The position numbers were made by a program, and so were the translations under genes. DNA of 64,000 nucleotides, from positions 27,830-91,829 of the IMG/VR virus record IMGVR_UViG_3300012205_000277. One strand, given 5' to 3'. This DNA comes from a virus. Shown one piece after another: positions 54,758 through 60,989 of this stretch (positions are counted from its first letter, which is position 1; each line of letters starts with the position of its first letter). The notes under the pieces are model-generated. The model ran no database searches. It saw only the letters and a list, made by a program, of their open reading frames with translations, and had not been told where the DNA came from.

Positions 54758-54833
54758 TGGCTGGGGCGGAAGGACTCGAACCTTCAAATACCGCGTTAAC
54801 GGCGCGGCCCTGTACCGATTGAGGCACACCCCA
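54758..54833 (-). tRNA. tRNA-Asn(GTT)
   Basis: Acceptor TGGGGTG/CGCCCCA, anticodon arm CCGCG-CCGTTAA-CGCGG (base 33 appears to be C), T arm GAAGG-TTCGAGT-CCTTC, encoded GCCA. The 3' end of the HNH gene at 54796 overlaps it. Confidence 0.85.
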
Positions 54834-55167
54834 AAACTTTTATCAATTCCGGATGATGTTCTTCTGCATGACAATTCAAACAAAGGAGCTCACACTTCTT
54901 AAGCTCCTTTTCAATCTTCGCCCAAGCCAAAATATGGCCACCGCCAACACCAAAAGATTTCTCTCCGGGATGATGGAAAATTAAAGCAGCAAAGCATTTG
55001 TCATATCCGCATCGTTGACATTTTCCACCAAGGAATTCAACGGCTTTTTGTTTCGTCCGCCGCCTCCATTCAGTAACGTAAAATATGGTGCCATGTCCTC
55101 TACAGCAAAATCTATTGTTCGCTCTTTTTCCGGATAGCTCCTTATCGCACCATTCACATTTTTTCAT
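54796..55167 (-). CDS. HNH endonuclease within the tRNA array
   Basis: A 123-residue protein: N-terminal zinc site CEWCDKELSGKRANNRFCC, then CQRCGYDKC, IFHHPGEKSFG and LLCLNCHAEEHH, an HNH endonuclease typical of mobile genes between phage tRNAs. Its frame has no stop before tRNA-Asn and ends 38 bases inside it. Confidence 0.75.
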   Translation of the reverse strand: MKKCEWCDKELSGKRANNRFCCRGHGTIFYVTEWRRRTKQKAVEFLGGKCQRCGYDKCFAALIFHHPGEKSFGVGGGHILAWAKIEKELKKCELLCLNCHAEEHHPELIKVLGCASIGTGPRR

Positions 55168-55198
55168 GGCGGCATATATTAACACATGCCGTTAATTC

Positions 55199-55282
55199 TG
55201 GTGCGCGCGAAAGGATTTGAACCTCCACGCCCGAAGGCGCTGCGTCCTAAGCGCAGTGCGTCTGCCGTTCCGCCACGCGCGC
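55199..55282 (-). tRNA. tRNA-Leu(TAG)
   Basis: Acceptor GCGCGCG/CGCGCGC, anticodon arm CTGCG-CTTAGGA-CGCAG, long variable arm CGCCTTCGGGCG, encoded ACCA. Confidence 0.92.
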
Positions 55283-55290
55283 AATCTTTT

Positions 55291-55464
55291 TTATGCGACT
55301 TCGCTTTGCCTTGCCGCCGCTTGCTCGTCAAATCGTTCGTCCAGGGCTCTTGTTTCTTTCCGGAATCGGCTCACGCATTTATAACAGAACCAACCGAGCG
55401 TTGTGAGTATTCCGTTGCCTGGCAATCTGTCTGTCCTGCAAAGTTTACATTTTTTAGCCGGCAT
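55291..55464 (-). CDS. Small zinc-ribbon protein
   Basis: A 57-residue protein starting MPAKKCKLCRTDRLPG, with CYKCVSR, giving a four-cysteine ribbon and a charged helical tail. Stop lies 9 bases before tRNA-Leu. Confidence 0.6.
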   Translation of the reverse strand: MPAKKCKLCRTDRLPGNGILTTLGWFCYKCVSRFRKETRALDERFDEQAAARQSEVA

Positions 55465-55494
55465 CGTTCCTCAATTCTGGCCTGGGCCTATTCT

Positions 55495-55569
55495 TGGTAC
55501 CCAGCTAAGGACTCGAACCCTAATCCCTTCGGTGTAGGCGAAGTATCCTGACCGTTAGACGAGCCGGGC
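55495..55569 (-). tRNA. tRNA-Val(TAC) with Glu-like body
   Basis: Acceptor GCCCGGC/GCTGGGT, D arm GTCTAACGGTCAGGAT typical of Glu tRNAs, anticodon arm CTTCG-CCTACAC-CGAAG: anticodon TAC, but base 33 is C instead of U. T arm TAGGG-TTCGAGT-CCTTA, encoded ACCA. Confidence 0.75.
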
Positions 55570-55576
55570 ACAAACT

Positions 55577-55771
55577 CTATTTAAAATTGGCGATGCGGTC
55601 AGTAAGGATTTTCGCATATTCACCCATCACCGCGTGCTGACGCGTCAATCTCGCGTGTTCCTCAACATCAAGAGATTTGAATGTGGCTCCCTGGAGGAAC
55701 ACGCCAAGCTTAGCGTGCTTCTCGGTCAATTCATTCAATTCCGTTACGACCCGTTCTTGATGTGGCTGCAT
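55577..55771 (-). CDS. Conserved phage helical protein
   Basis: A 64-residue protein (MQPHQERVVTELNELTEKH...) with ARLTRQHAVMGEYAKILTDR, a pattern shared by small proteins in many phages. It ends 7 bases before tRNA-Val. Function unknown. Confidence 0.7.
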   Translation of the reverse strand: MQPHQERVVTELNELTEKHAKLGVFLQGATFKSLDVEEHARLTRQHAVMGEYAKILTDRIANFK

Positions 55772-55789
55772 ACTTTCTCCTTCAAAATC

Positions 55790-55867
55790 TGGTGAGGGCG
55801 AGAGGACTTGAACCTCCATATCATTCACGTTCGTAGCGTGAGCCGTTATCCATTACGGGACGCCCTC
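55790..55867 (-). tRNA. tRNA-Arg(ACG)
   Basis: Acceptor GAGGGCG/CGCCCTC, anticodon arm TCACG-CTACGAA-CGTGA, T arm GGAGG-TTCAAGT-CCTCT, encoded ACCA. Confidence 0.92.
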
Positions 55868-56074
55868 AGAAAACTTTTTTGTCCGCTTCAAATACATATC
55901 ATAAAACTTTGCCGCCGTTGGTCCATGCCAACCGATGGCATCGCCTATTTCATTCCAAGTTTTGCCCTCTGCGAGCATCCGTTCCACGGTCGGAATATGT
56001 CCTTGTTGCTCAAGGCCGAATTGAATCTGTACTCCATCAAAAACCTTGAGCAAACTCTTCAACGATTCTTTCAT
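55853..56074 (-). CDS. Helix-turn-helix-like protein ending inside tRNA-Arg
   Basis: A 73-residue protein (MKESLKSLLKVFDGVQIQF...), with RMLAEGKTWNEIGDAIGWHG as a likely helix-turn-helix. The last codons and stop lie 15 bases inside tRNA-Arg(ACG). Probably DNA-binding. Confidence 0.6.
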   Translation of the reverse strand: MKESLKSLLKVFDGVQIQFGLEQQGHIPTVERMLAEGKTWNEIGDAIGWHGPTAAKFYDMYLKRTKKFSEGVP

Positions 56075-56076
56075 CC

Positions 56077-56152
56077 TGGTGGTCCCGCGCGGATTCGAAC
56101 CGCGATCGCCAGTTCCGGAAACTGGTGTCCTGTCCGGTTGGACGACGGAACC
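56077..56152 (-). tRNA. tRNA-Arg(CCG)
   Basis: Acceptor GGTTCCG/CGGGACC, anticodon arm CCAGT-TTCCGGA-ACTGG, T arm CGCGG-TTCGAAT-CCGCG, encoded ACCA. Confidence 0.9.
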
Positions 56153-56158
56153 AAACTC

Positions 56159-56254
56159 TTAGAATATCTTGCTGGCTAAAACCAGCAGACATTCGAGCGC
56201 AATGCCAACTGCTGCGATGTACCAATAGATGTTGGCGCTACGCCATCTACTCAT
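56159..56254 (-). CDS. 31-residue membrane protein
   Basis: A short frame (MSRWRSANIYWYIAAVGIAL...) with one hydrophobic helix, between two tRNAs, both of which it avoids. Function unknown. Confidence 0.4.
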   Translation of the reverse strand: MSRWRSANIYWYIAAVGIALECLLVLASKIF

Positions 56255-56260
56255 AAACTT

Positions 56261-56346
56261 TGGTGCGCGGTAAGAGACTCGAACTCTTACGGGTCATGCC
56301 CAACAGATTTTAAGTCTGTCGCGTCTACCACTTCCGCCAACCGCGC
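56261..56346 (-). tRNA. tRNA-Leu(TAA)
   Basis: Acceptor GCGCGGT/ACCGCGC, anticodon arm ACAGA-CTTAAAA-TCTGT, long variable arm, T arm AAGAG-TTCGAGT-CTCTT, encoded ACCA. Confidence 0.92.
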
Positions 56347-56350
56347 ATTC

Positions 56351-56436
56351 TGGTGCCGGAGGAGAGATTCCCACTCTCACGCCGCTAAGGCGTCCGCTTT
56401 TGAAGCGGATGCGTCTGGTAGTTCCGCCACTCCGGC
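56351..56436 (-). tRNA. tRNA-Leu(CAA) with aberrant T loop
   Basis: Acceptor GCCGGAG/CTCCGGC, anticodon arm TCCGC-TTCAAAA-GCGGA, long variable arm, encoded ACCA. The T loop is TGGGAAT rather than TTCRANN, so the T54-T55-C56 bases are not conserved. Confidence 0.85.
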
Positions 56437-56910
56437 AAATCTGTTTTTAATGCCAAAATTATCCGTCTGTGAATGACAGTTCGGACATGCAAATCGTAAA
56501 TTTTCGGGACGGTCATCCCATTTCCATCCGTTCTTATGGTCAACATGGAGCGTCAATGGCTTGTTGTTCCAAACTGGAAGTTGACCACAAATTTCACATT
56601 TATATTCTCGTCCACTATCCCTCAGTGCGCGTCTTCGTCGCGGTGCTCGTACGGGCTCAGCATTTTGGTCATGTAATATCAAAATTTCTTGCCAAGGTTG
56701 TTTTGGAGAACCACCTTTATATCTCAGCCCGCAATTGGCGGCTTGTCCTAAAAAATGAGTTGTGTCAATTTCCAGTCGCGCGATGCGTCGTTTTAGATAT
56801 AAGTATGAACCGCCAGCAATTCGTAGACCAAGCCGAACCATAACCTGTGCCATTGACGTACTCGGTTTTACGGCATCTTGAAGCATTTCCTTACTGTATT
56901 TTGAATGCAT
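56377..56910 (-). CDS. HNH endonuclease within the tRNA array
   Basis: A 177-residue protein. N-terminal helix-turn-helix-like part (EMLQDAVKPSTSMAQVMVRL), then HNH: CEICGQLPVW, LTLHVDHKNGWKWDDRPENL, CPNCHSQTDNFG. A mobile endonuclease. No stop occurs before tRNA-Leu(CAA); the frame ends 60 bases inside the tRNA, so the last 20 residues are tRNA-encoded. Confidence 0.75.
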   Translation of the reverse strand: MHSKYSKEMLQDAVKPSTSMAQVMVRLGLRIAGGSYLYLKRRIARLEIDTTHFLGQAANCGLRYKGGSPKQPWQEILILHDQNAEPVRAPRRRRALRDSGREYKCEICGQLPVWNNKPLTLHVDHKNGWKWDDRPENLRFACPNCHSQTDNFGIKNRFAGVAELPDASASKADALAA

Positions 56911-56944
56911 TTTAAATCTCCATTCCGTCAAGGGCCCGAACTCT

Positions 56945-57020
56945 TGGTGGGCGGAGTTGGTCTCGAACCAACCGCCGCAGCCTTATCAAGACTGTGCTCT
57001 ACCTGATGAGCTATCCGCCC
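56945..57020 (-). tRNA. tRNA-Ile(GAT)
   Basis: Acceptor GGGCGGA/TCCGCCC, loop TTGATAA, T arm GTTGG-TTCGAGA-CCAAC, encoded ACCA. Confidence 0.93.
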
Positions 57021-57031
57021 ACAAAATCTTT

Positions 57032-57106
57032 TGGCAGGCCCGGAGAGACTCGAACTCTCGTTAACGGGTTTGGAGGCCGTTGTCCTAGCCGCTAGACGAC
57101 AGACCT
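57032..57106 (-). tRNA. tRNA-Trp(CCA)
   Basis: Acceptor AGGTCTG/CGGGCCT, anticodon arm ACGGC-CTCCAAA-CCCGT with a C31-C39 mismatch, T arm GAGAG-TTCGAGT-CTCTC, encoded GCCA. Confidence 0.88.
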
Positions 57107-57113
57107 GCCGAAC

Positions 57114-57187
57114 TGGAGCGGACGCGGAGGATCGAACTCCGTTGTTCACCTTGGAAGAGTGATACCCAACCAATGGGCCACGCCCGC
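57114..57187 (-). tRNA. tRNA-Gly(TCC)
   Basis: Acceptor GCGGGCG/CGTCCGC, anticodon arm TCACT-CTTCCAA-GGTGA, T arm CGGAG-TTCGATC-CTCCG, encoded TCCA. Confidence 0.92.
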
Positions 57188-57191
57188 AAAC

Positions 57192-57265
57192 TGGAGCGGA
57201 TGAGCGGAATCGAACCGCTGTACCGAGAATGGCGTTCTCGGGTCTTTCCACTAGACGACACCCGC
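57192..57265 (-). tRNA. tRNA-Gly(GCC) with C33
   Basis: Acceptor GCGGGTG/CATCCGC, anticodon arm CGAGA-ACGCCAT-TCTCG; base 33 is C and the loop can close to five bases. T arm AGCGG-TTCGATT-CCGCT, encoded TCCA. Confidence 0.85.
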
Positions 57266-57329
57266 CAAGATCTTCACCGGATTGCCGCTGTCGCGCCTCC
57301 TTAACGCCGCCGATCCGGTTACTGCAACT

Positions 57330-57404
57330 TGGGGCCGAGTGAGAGATTCGAACTCCCGACGCGCAGTTTACAGAACTGCCGTTCTACCGCTGAACTAACC
57401 CGGC
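57330..57404 (-). tRNA. tRNA-Thr(TGT) with C33
   Basis: Acceptor GCCGGGT/ACTCGGC, anticodon arm GCAGT-TCTGTAA-ACTGC; base 33 is C. T arm GGGAG-TTCGAAT-CTCTC, encoded CCCA. Confidence 0.85.
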
Positions 57405-57410
57405 GAAATT

Positions 57411-57487
57411 TGGGGCCAGGAGAGAGAGTCGAACTCTCGTCTTCGCATTACCAATGCGATGCTCTAAACCGACTGAGCTATCCCGGC
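57411..57487 (-). tRNA. tRNA-Thr(GGT)
   Basis: Acceptor GCCGGGA/TCCTGGC, anticodon arm TCGCA-TTGGTAA-TGCGA, T arm GAGAG-TTCGACT-CTCTC, encoded CCCA. Confidence 0.92.
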
Positions 57488-57490
57488 AAA

Positions 57491-57658
57491 CTAGTACGGC
57501 CCTATGCTGCCAGCAGCTACTCTGCCGGCAACCGGCTCGCGCTCCTCGATCCAGAGCAGGATATCGCCAAGAACAGCAAGCAACATCTTCTCGCGCTCCG
57601 GTCCCGCTGGCAGATCGTGGATCCGATTGTATTTCTCCCGGATGTCTTTTGCCGTCAT
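57491..57658 (-). CDS. Small helical protein
   Basis: A 55-residue protein (MTAKDIREKYNRIHDLPAG...), helical, ending in TAG 3 bases before tRNA-Thr(GGT). Between tRNAs. Function unknown. Confidence 0.55.
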   Translation of the reverse strand: MTAKDIREKYNRIHDLPAGPEREKMLLAVLGDILLWIEEREPVAGRVAAGSIGPY

Positions 57659-57672
57659 GGTTGCCTCCAATT

Positions 57673-57747
57673 TGGAGCTGGCTCGCGGACTCGAACCGCG
57701 GTCCTGGCGTTACGAGTGCCGAACTCTGCCCGTTGAGCTAAGCCAGC
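57673..57747 (-). tRNA. tRNA-Thr(CGT) with weak anticodon stem
   Basis: Acceptor GCTGGCT/AGCCAGC, loop CTCGTAA. The anticodon stem CGGCA/CGCCA pairs only at its three middle positions. T arm CGCGG-TTCGAGT-CCGCG, encoded TCCA. Confidence 0.82.
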
Positions 57748-57757
57748 AAAAAACTTT

Positions 57758-57833
57758 TGGTTCCCCGGGTTGGCCTCGAACCAACATTTCAAGATCCAGA
57801 ATCTCGCGTCCTGCCTACTTGAACGACCGGGGA
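57758..57833 (-). tRNA. tRNA-Gln(CTG)
   Basis: Acceptor TCCCCGG/CCGGGGA, anticodon arm CGAGA-TTCTGGA-TCTTG, T arm GTTGG-TTCGAGG-CCAAC, encoded ACCA. Confidence 0.92.
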
Positions 57834-57846
57834 AGTGACGCAAACA

Positions 57847-57920
57847 TGGATGGGAGGCAGGGATTCGAACCCCGATACTGAGATCCAAAATCTCAAGTCC
57901 TGCCGTTGGACGACCTCCCA
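57847..57920 (-). tRNA. tRNA-Gln(TTG)
   Basis: Acceptor TGGGAGG/CCTCCCA, anticodon arm TGAGA-TTTTGGA-TCTCA, T arm CGGGG-TTCGAAT-CCCTG, encoded TCCA. Confidence 0.92.
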
Positions 57921-57925
57921 AAACT

Positions 57926-58001
57926 TGGTGGGACCGGCGAGACTCGAACTCGCGCTAGTCCGCTTAAAAGGCGGATGCTTTACCATCTAAGCTACGGTCC
58001 C
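57926..58001 (-). tRNA. tRNA-Lys(TTT)
   Basis: Acceptor GGGACCG/CGGTCCC, anticodon arm TCCGC-CTTTTAA-GCGGA, T arm GCGAG-TTCGAGT-CTCGC, encoded ACCA. Confidence 0.93.
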
Positions 58002-58002
58002 G

Positions 58003-58076
58003 TACCCCGAATCAGAATCGAACTGACATCTCAGCCTTGAAAGGGCCGTGTGCTAAACCGTTTGCACCATCGGGGC
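58003..58076 (-). tRNA. tRNA-Glu(TTC)
   Basis: Acceptor GCCCCGA/TCGGGGT, anticodon arm CGGCC-CTTTCAA-GGCTG, T arm GTCAG-TTCGATT-CTGAT. CCA not encoded; the next tRNA starts one base after its 3' end. Confidence 0.9.
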
Positions 58077-58088
58077 ATTGCACAAAAT

Positions 58089-58164
58089 TGGTCGCCGCGG
58101 TGGGATTTTAACCCACGATCCCTTCTACCCGAAAGAAGTGCCTTGAACGCTAGGCCACGCGGCG
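58089..58164 (-). tRNA. tRNA-Pro(CGG)
   Basis: Acceptor CGCCGCG/CGCGGCG, anticodon arm CTTCT-TTCGGGT-AGAAG, T loop TTAAAAT (C56 replaced by A), encoded ACCA. Confidence 0.88.
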
Positions 58165-58168
58165 GAAC

Positions 58169-58245
58169 TGGTGGCATCGGTCGGATTCGAACCGACAATC
58201 TCTTGCTCCCAAAGCAAGCGGGTTGAACCGTTTCCCTACGACGCC
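58169..58245 (-). tRNA. tRNA-Pro(TGG)
   Basis: Acceptor GGCGTCG/CGATGCC, anticodon arm CTTGC-TTTGGGA-GCAAG, T arm GTCGG-TTCGAAT-CCGAC, encoded ACCA. Confidence 0.92.
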
Positions 58246-58254
58246 AATAAATTT

Positions 58255-58330
58255 TGGGGCGACGGATGAGAGTCGAACTCACTAGAAGATGCTCCACAGG
58301 CATCCGCCTCACCGTTTGGCTTCCGTCACC
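58255..58330 (-). tRNA. tRNA-His(GTG)
   Basis: Acceptor GTGACGG/CCGTCGC with an extra 5' G opposite C73, the His identity pair; anticodon arm GATGC-CTGTGGA-GCATC, T arm GTGAG-TTCGACT-CTCAT, encoded CCA. Confidence 0.92.
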
Positions 58331-58368
58331 ACAGAAACTCCATTCCGCTCAACACAACTTTAAAAATC

Positions 58369-58444
58369 TGGTGGACGCGATCGGATTCGAACCGACTGCC
58401 TCGGGGATGCAAAGCCCGCGCTCTCCCAAGTGAGCTACGCGCCC
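58369..58444 (-). tRNA. tRNA-Ala(TGC)
   Basis: Acceptor GGGCGCG/CGCGTCC, anticodon arm CGGGC-TTTGCAT-CCCCG with a C31-C39 mismatch, T arm GTCGG-TTCGAAT-CCGAT, encoded ACCA. First tRNA of the array in transcription order. Confidence 0.9.
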
Positions 58445-58486
58445 AAACTAGACTAGCACGACTGGGAACTTATGGGGAAAGTTTAT

Positions 58487-58741
58487 TTATATTTTCCCTG
58501 ACGGGAATTCTTTCGAGGACGTCGGCTGGACATATCGGGTGAGTGGGTAAGCTATGAGCAGTTCATTCCGGCCAACGGAGAAGTTGGCGCCATGCCGATT
58601 GGCATCGGGATTGGGATTCGGCTGAATATGATTCGCCGGCGAGACCGGGCCGTTCACAAAAGCGTTGCCGGCCACAGCAATGACGCCAACGCGTGAATCC
58701 AAAACTGGATTTCGGAAATCTGGTTGACTGTAATTCGGCAT
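58487..58741 (-). CDS. Virion-like paralogue family member 1
   Basis: An 84-residue protein. The end GRNELLIAYPLTRYVQP matches the C-terminal module of the three genes upstream (V-G-x-N-x-LLL-x-WPLP-x-Y-x-QP), and NYSQPDFRNP matches their DYRxP repeat. Probably a structural component or its short variant. Confidence 0.6.
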   Translation of the reverse strand: MPNYSQPDFRNPVLDSRVGVIAVAGNAFVNGPVSPANHIQPNPNPDANRHGANFSVGRNELLIAYPLTRYVQPTSSKEFPSGKI

Positions 58742-58750
58742 TTCATCCTC

Positions 58751-59023
58751 CTAATGGGGATTGTTGCTTGTTCCCATCGGCCCTTTTAGCCCGCTGACGT
58801 TTGTCTGAATATTTGGCTGAACGTACGCAGGCAGCGGCCATGTCAAAGCGATCGGGTTTTTCGTTGCCGTTCCCGGCGTTGGCACGATCGTCGGCTTTCG
58901 GTAATCGACTTGCGAATGATTGCCGGCGTGTGCAGGTCCTGGTATCAACGCATTGATGCCTGTCTGAACCGTTATTTGCGAATTTTTTCGAGTATCAGTA
59001 TCGGGTTGAATGTAATTTCCCAT
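58751..59023 (-). CDS. Virion-like paralogue family member 2
   Basis: A 90-residue protein with HSQVDYRKPTIVPTPG and NPIALTWPLPAYVQPN, the same module in the middle of the chain, followed by a Gly/Asn-rich tail. Function inferred only from family membership and position beside other structural genes. Confidence 0.6.
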   Translation of the reverse strand: MGNYIQPDTDTRKNSQITVQTGINALIPGPAHAGNHSQVDYRKPTIVPTPGTATKNPIALTWPLPAYVQPNIQTNVSGLKGPMGTSNNPH

Positions 59024-59031
59024 GCGACCCT

Positions 59032-59301
59032 CTATGGTTGATTGTATCGCGGGATCGGCCAGCTCAAAAGCAATACGTTCGTGCCGACAGGATAAGTCGC
59101 TACTAGAGGACTTGTATCCGGATCGCGGTAATCGTTTTGCGTGTAATTTGGCGGTCGGCTGGAATCGAGAATCTCCAACGGATTTAATTTTGCCGGATGA
59201 TCCTCTGTCAGCGGGCTTAAAGGGGCGCGATAATCGGTCTGTGTGCTATTGCCGGACCAGGTCCCACTGTTCAAGCCCATTGGATTTAAATTGAAGGACA
59301 C
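59032..59301 (-). CDS. Virion-like paralogue family member 3
   Basis: An 89-residue protein with two DYRxP units (NSTQTDYRAPLSPLTEDHP and NYTQNDYRDPDTSPLVATYP) and the end VLLLSWPIPRYNQP. GTG start. Preceded by the shared leader motif at 59315. Confidence 0.65.
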   Translation of the reverse strand: MSFNLNPMGLNSGTWSGNSTQTDYRAPLSPLTEDHPAKLNPLEILDSSRPPNYTQNDYRDPDTSPLVATYPVGTNVLLLSWPIPRYNQP

Positions 59302-59314
59302 GTATCTCCACTAT

Positions 59315-59331
59315 GCCGTTCCTGCCTTGCC
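59315..59331 (-). promoter_or_regulatory. Shared leader motif GGCAAGGCAGGAACGGC
   Basis: Identical to 34247-34263; lies 14 bases before the GTG of the gene at 59301, within a 156-base gap that shares further words with 9562-9706. Confidence 0.55.
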
Positions 59332-59458
59332 ACGTTCGGGACTTACCCTGCCAATGCTCGTCGGGACTGGCCGTGCCTAGACTTGCCGTATTTAGGCTCA
59401 CACATTAACCGAACACTGTCAACACTTTCTTGCGGCCTAAGTTTATAGTTAAGAGTGT

Positions 59459-60205
59459 TTATTTCGGCTCTTCATGCTTGGGAAGTGGCCAGGTCAATAG
59501 CAACATGTTTGAGCCAACCGGATAAGTTGCAACTAATGGAGAAATTTGGGGTGAACGATAATCTGGCTGTTGAAAATTTGGCGGCCAGCGCGGCGCTGCT
59601 ATAGGTGCCGTGCCAATCACGAATGAAGCTGCCAGGTCCGCCACCAGGCCGCTGAGACTGACCTCGCCGCTATAAGGGTTACCGCCGGTGCTCGCGGATC
59701 CGGCGGTTCCTACGATGGCGGCCGATGCGCTCATGCTGATGATATTGGAAGGTGCAAGATCCGCGTTCCCGGCGAATGTCCCCGAGACTGGCATTGTGCT
59801 GGAAGTGGAGTGCGCGACTACAGCAGCGCCGGTTAGCGTCGACAGACTAGCGATCGTGTTTGCAGCTGCATCGGTAAGAGCAGCGGCGCCGTCTAGGGAC
59901 ATGGAACAAAATAAAAGATCGCCGGCGAATTCACTGAATGCGGCATTGGCACCAAGAGCCTCTGAAATCGGCATCGTGAGAACCACGGAAGGAGTGACTC
60001 CAGCCGCGCCTGTCAGCGCCAGGGAGACAACCTCAGTCATTATTGTTGTATTGGAGACGTCGACTGCTCCGGCAAGTGTTTCGGTAACCGGAATCGTGGA
60101 GACGCCAAGATCAGAAATGTCCGAGGTCCCGGCGAGATAGATCGAGGCAGAGTAATATCTTGCCCAGCGTTCACGCTGTTGATTCAGGATTGCTGCAGTA
60201 GGCAA
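59459..60205 (-). CDS. Large virion-like protein with repeats and the family C-terminal module
   Basis: A 248-residue protein. Residues 20-190 are degenerate beta repeats of the type TMPVSGTFAGNADLAPSNII (small hydrophobic, Ser/Thr/Ala rich), typical of fibre or surface proteins. Residues 205-248 are the paralogue module (FQQPDYRSPQISPLVATYP, MLLLTWPLPKHEEP). Probably virion surface or fibre. Confidence 0.65.
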   Translation of the reverse strand: MPTAAILNQQRERWARYYSASIYLAGTSDISDLGVSTIPVTETLAGAVDVSNTTIMTEVVSLALTGAAGVTPSVVLTMPISEALGANAAFSEFAGDLLFCSMSLDGAAALTDAAANTIASLSTLTGAAVVAHSTSSTMPVSGTFAGNADLAPSNIISMSASAAIVGTAGSASTGGNPYSGEVSLSGLVADLAASFVIGTAPIAAPRWPPNFQQPDYRSPQISPLVATYPVGSNMLLLTWPLPKHEEPK

Positions 60206-60208
60206 ATT

Positions 60209-60979
60209 TTAGCGCTCAAACCAACCAATCTCAGGCAAATACTGAGGTGCCGGAGATACCGAAGTGCAGTTTGGAAACCAGATGTAAAACAATGCAGAAT
60301 GTCCTGGTCCAATCACTACTGGTGGCAATGGAACAGGAATGACATTCGCATTGGCTACTACGATGTTCCCTTGCGAACCGCCTTCCACCCCGCCGAAGTT
60401 AAAGAATTTCTGTTCCCCTACCACATCTACAACCGTGGCCGATACGACCGGGCGAACTGTCCTTTGGCCAACTAGGAGCCGGGCCTTAGCAGAAGCGCCT
60501 ATAGCGGTTAAAGCTCCAAAATAAACTACCGCAACAGATGCAAGAGGCAAATCCATGTTTGGAGATACTGCGGCTGCTAATTGGCTACCACCTGAGGACC
60601 ACCTTAGAATGTTATCGATCGCAAGCCCAACCGCTATTTGCCCGGCAGCGGTATCTGTTCCGGCGGCAGTTGTAATCAAGTTAATATAATCCAAATATAA
60701 TCTTTTCCCGCCAGGAGAATCCTGATTTTGAACGATGATGACAGGCGCCGTAGCGGAATAGGCCACACCCGTGTTAGTCAAAGCCCCGGTCTGTGCGTTA
60801 TTCGCGATGAAGTAAGAACCTTCATCGGCCAACAAATGCGACTTGCGAATGTAGGATAAGACCGTGCCTTCACCATACCGGCCAAATCGCTGTGCAACGT
60901 CTACGTTTTGCGAATCCGGATTCATGGCCGGCATGATCCGGCTGACTAGTCCTCTGAGTAGAGCTTGCGGTGAAAGCAT
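60209..60979 (-). CDS. Probable virion structural protein
   Basis: A 256-residue protein, beta-rich and low in charge, with PVIIVQNQDSPGGKRLYLDY, DNILRWSSGGSQLAAAVSPN, and a C-terminal HSALFYIWFPNCTSVSPAPQ. The pattern of exposed loops and small residues fits a capsid-decoration or tail component. Family not identified. Confidence 0.6.
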   Translation of the reverse strand: MLSPQALLRGLVSRIMPAMNPDSQNVDVAQRFGRYGEGTVLSYIRKSHLLADEGSYFIANNAQTGALTNTGVAYSATAPVIIVQNQDSPGGKRLYLDYINLITTAAGTDTAAGQIAVGLAIDNILRWSSGGSQLAAAVSPNMDLPLASVAVVYFGALTAIGASAKARLLVGQRTVRPVVSATVVDVVGEQKFFNFGGVEGGSQGNIVVANANVIPVPLPPVVIGPGHSALFYIWFPNCTSVSPAPQYLPEIGWFER

Positions 60980-60989
60980 GGCTATCCTT

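Noticed and set aside
59417-59422. TTGACA on the minus strand in the 59.4 kb gap
   Set aside because: No acceptable -10 box at 15-19 bases; not called a promoter.
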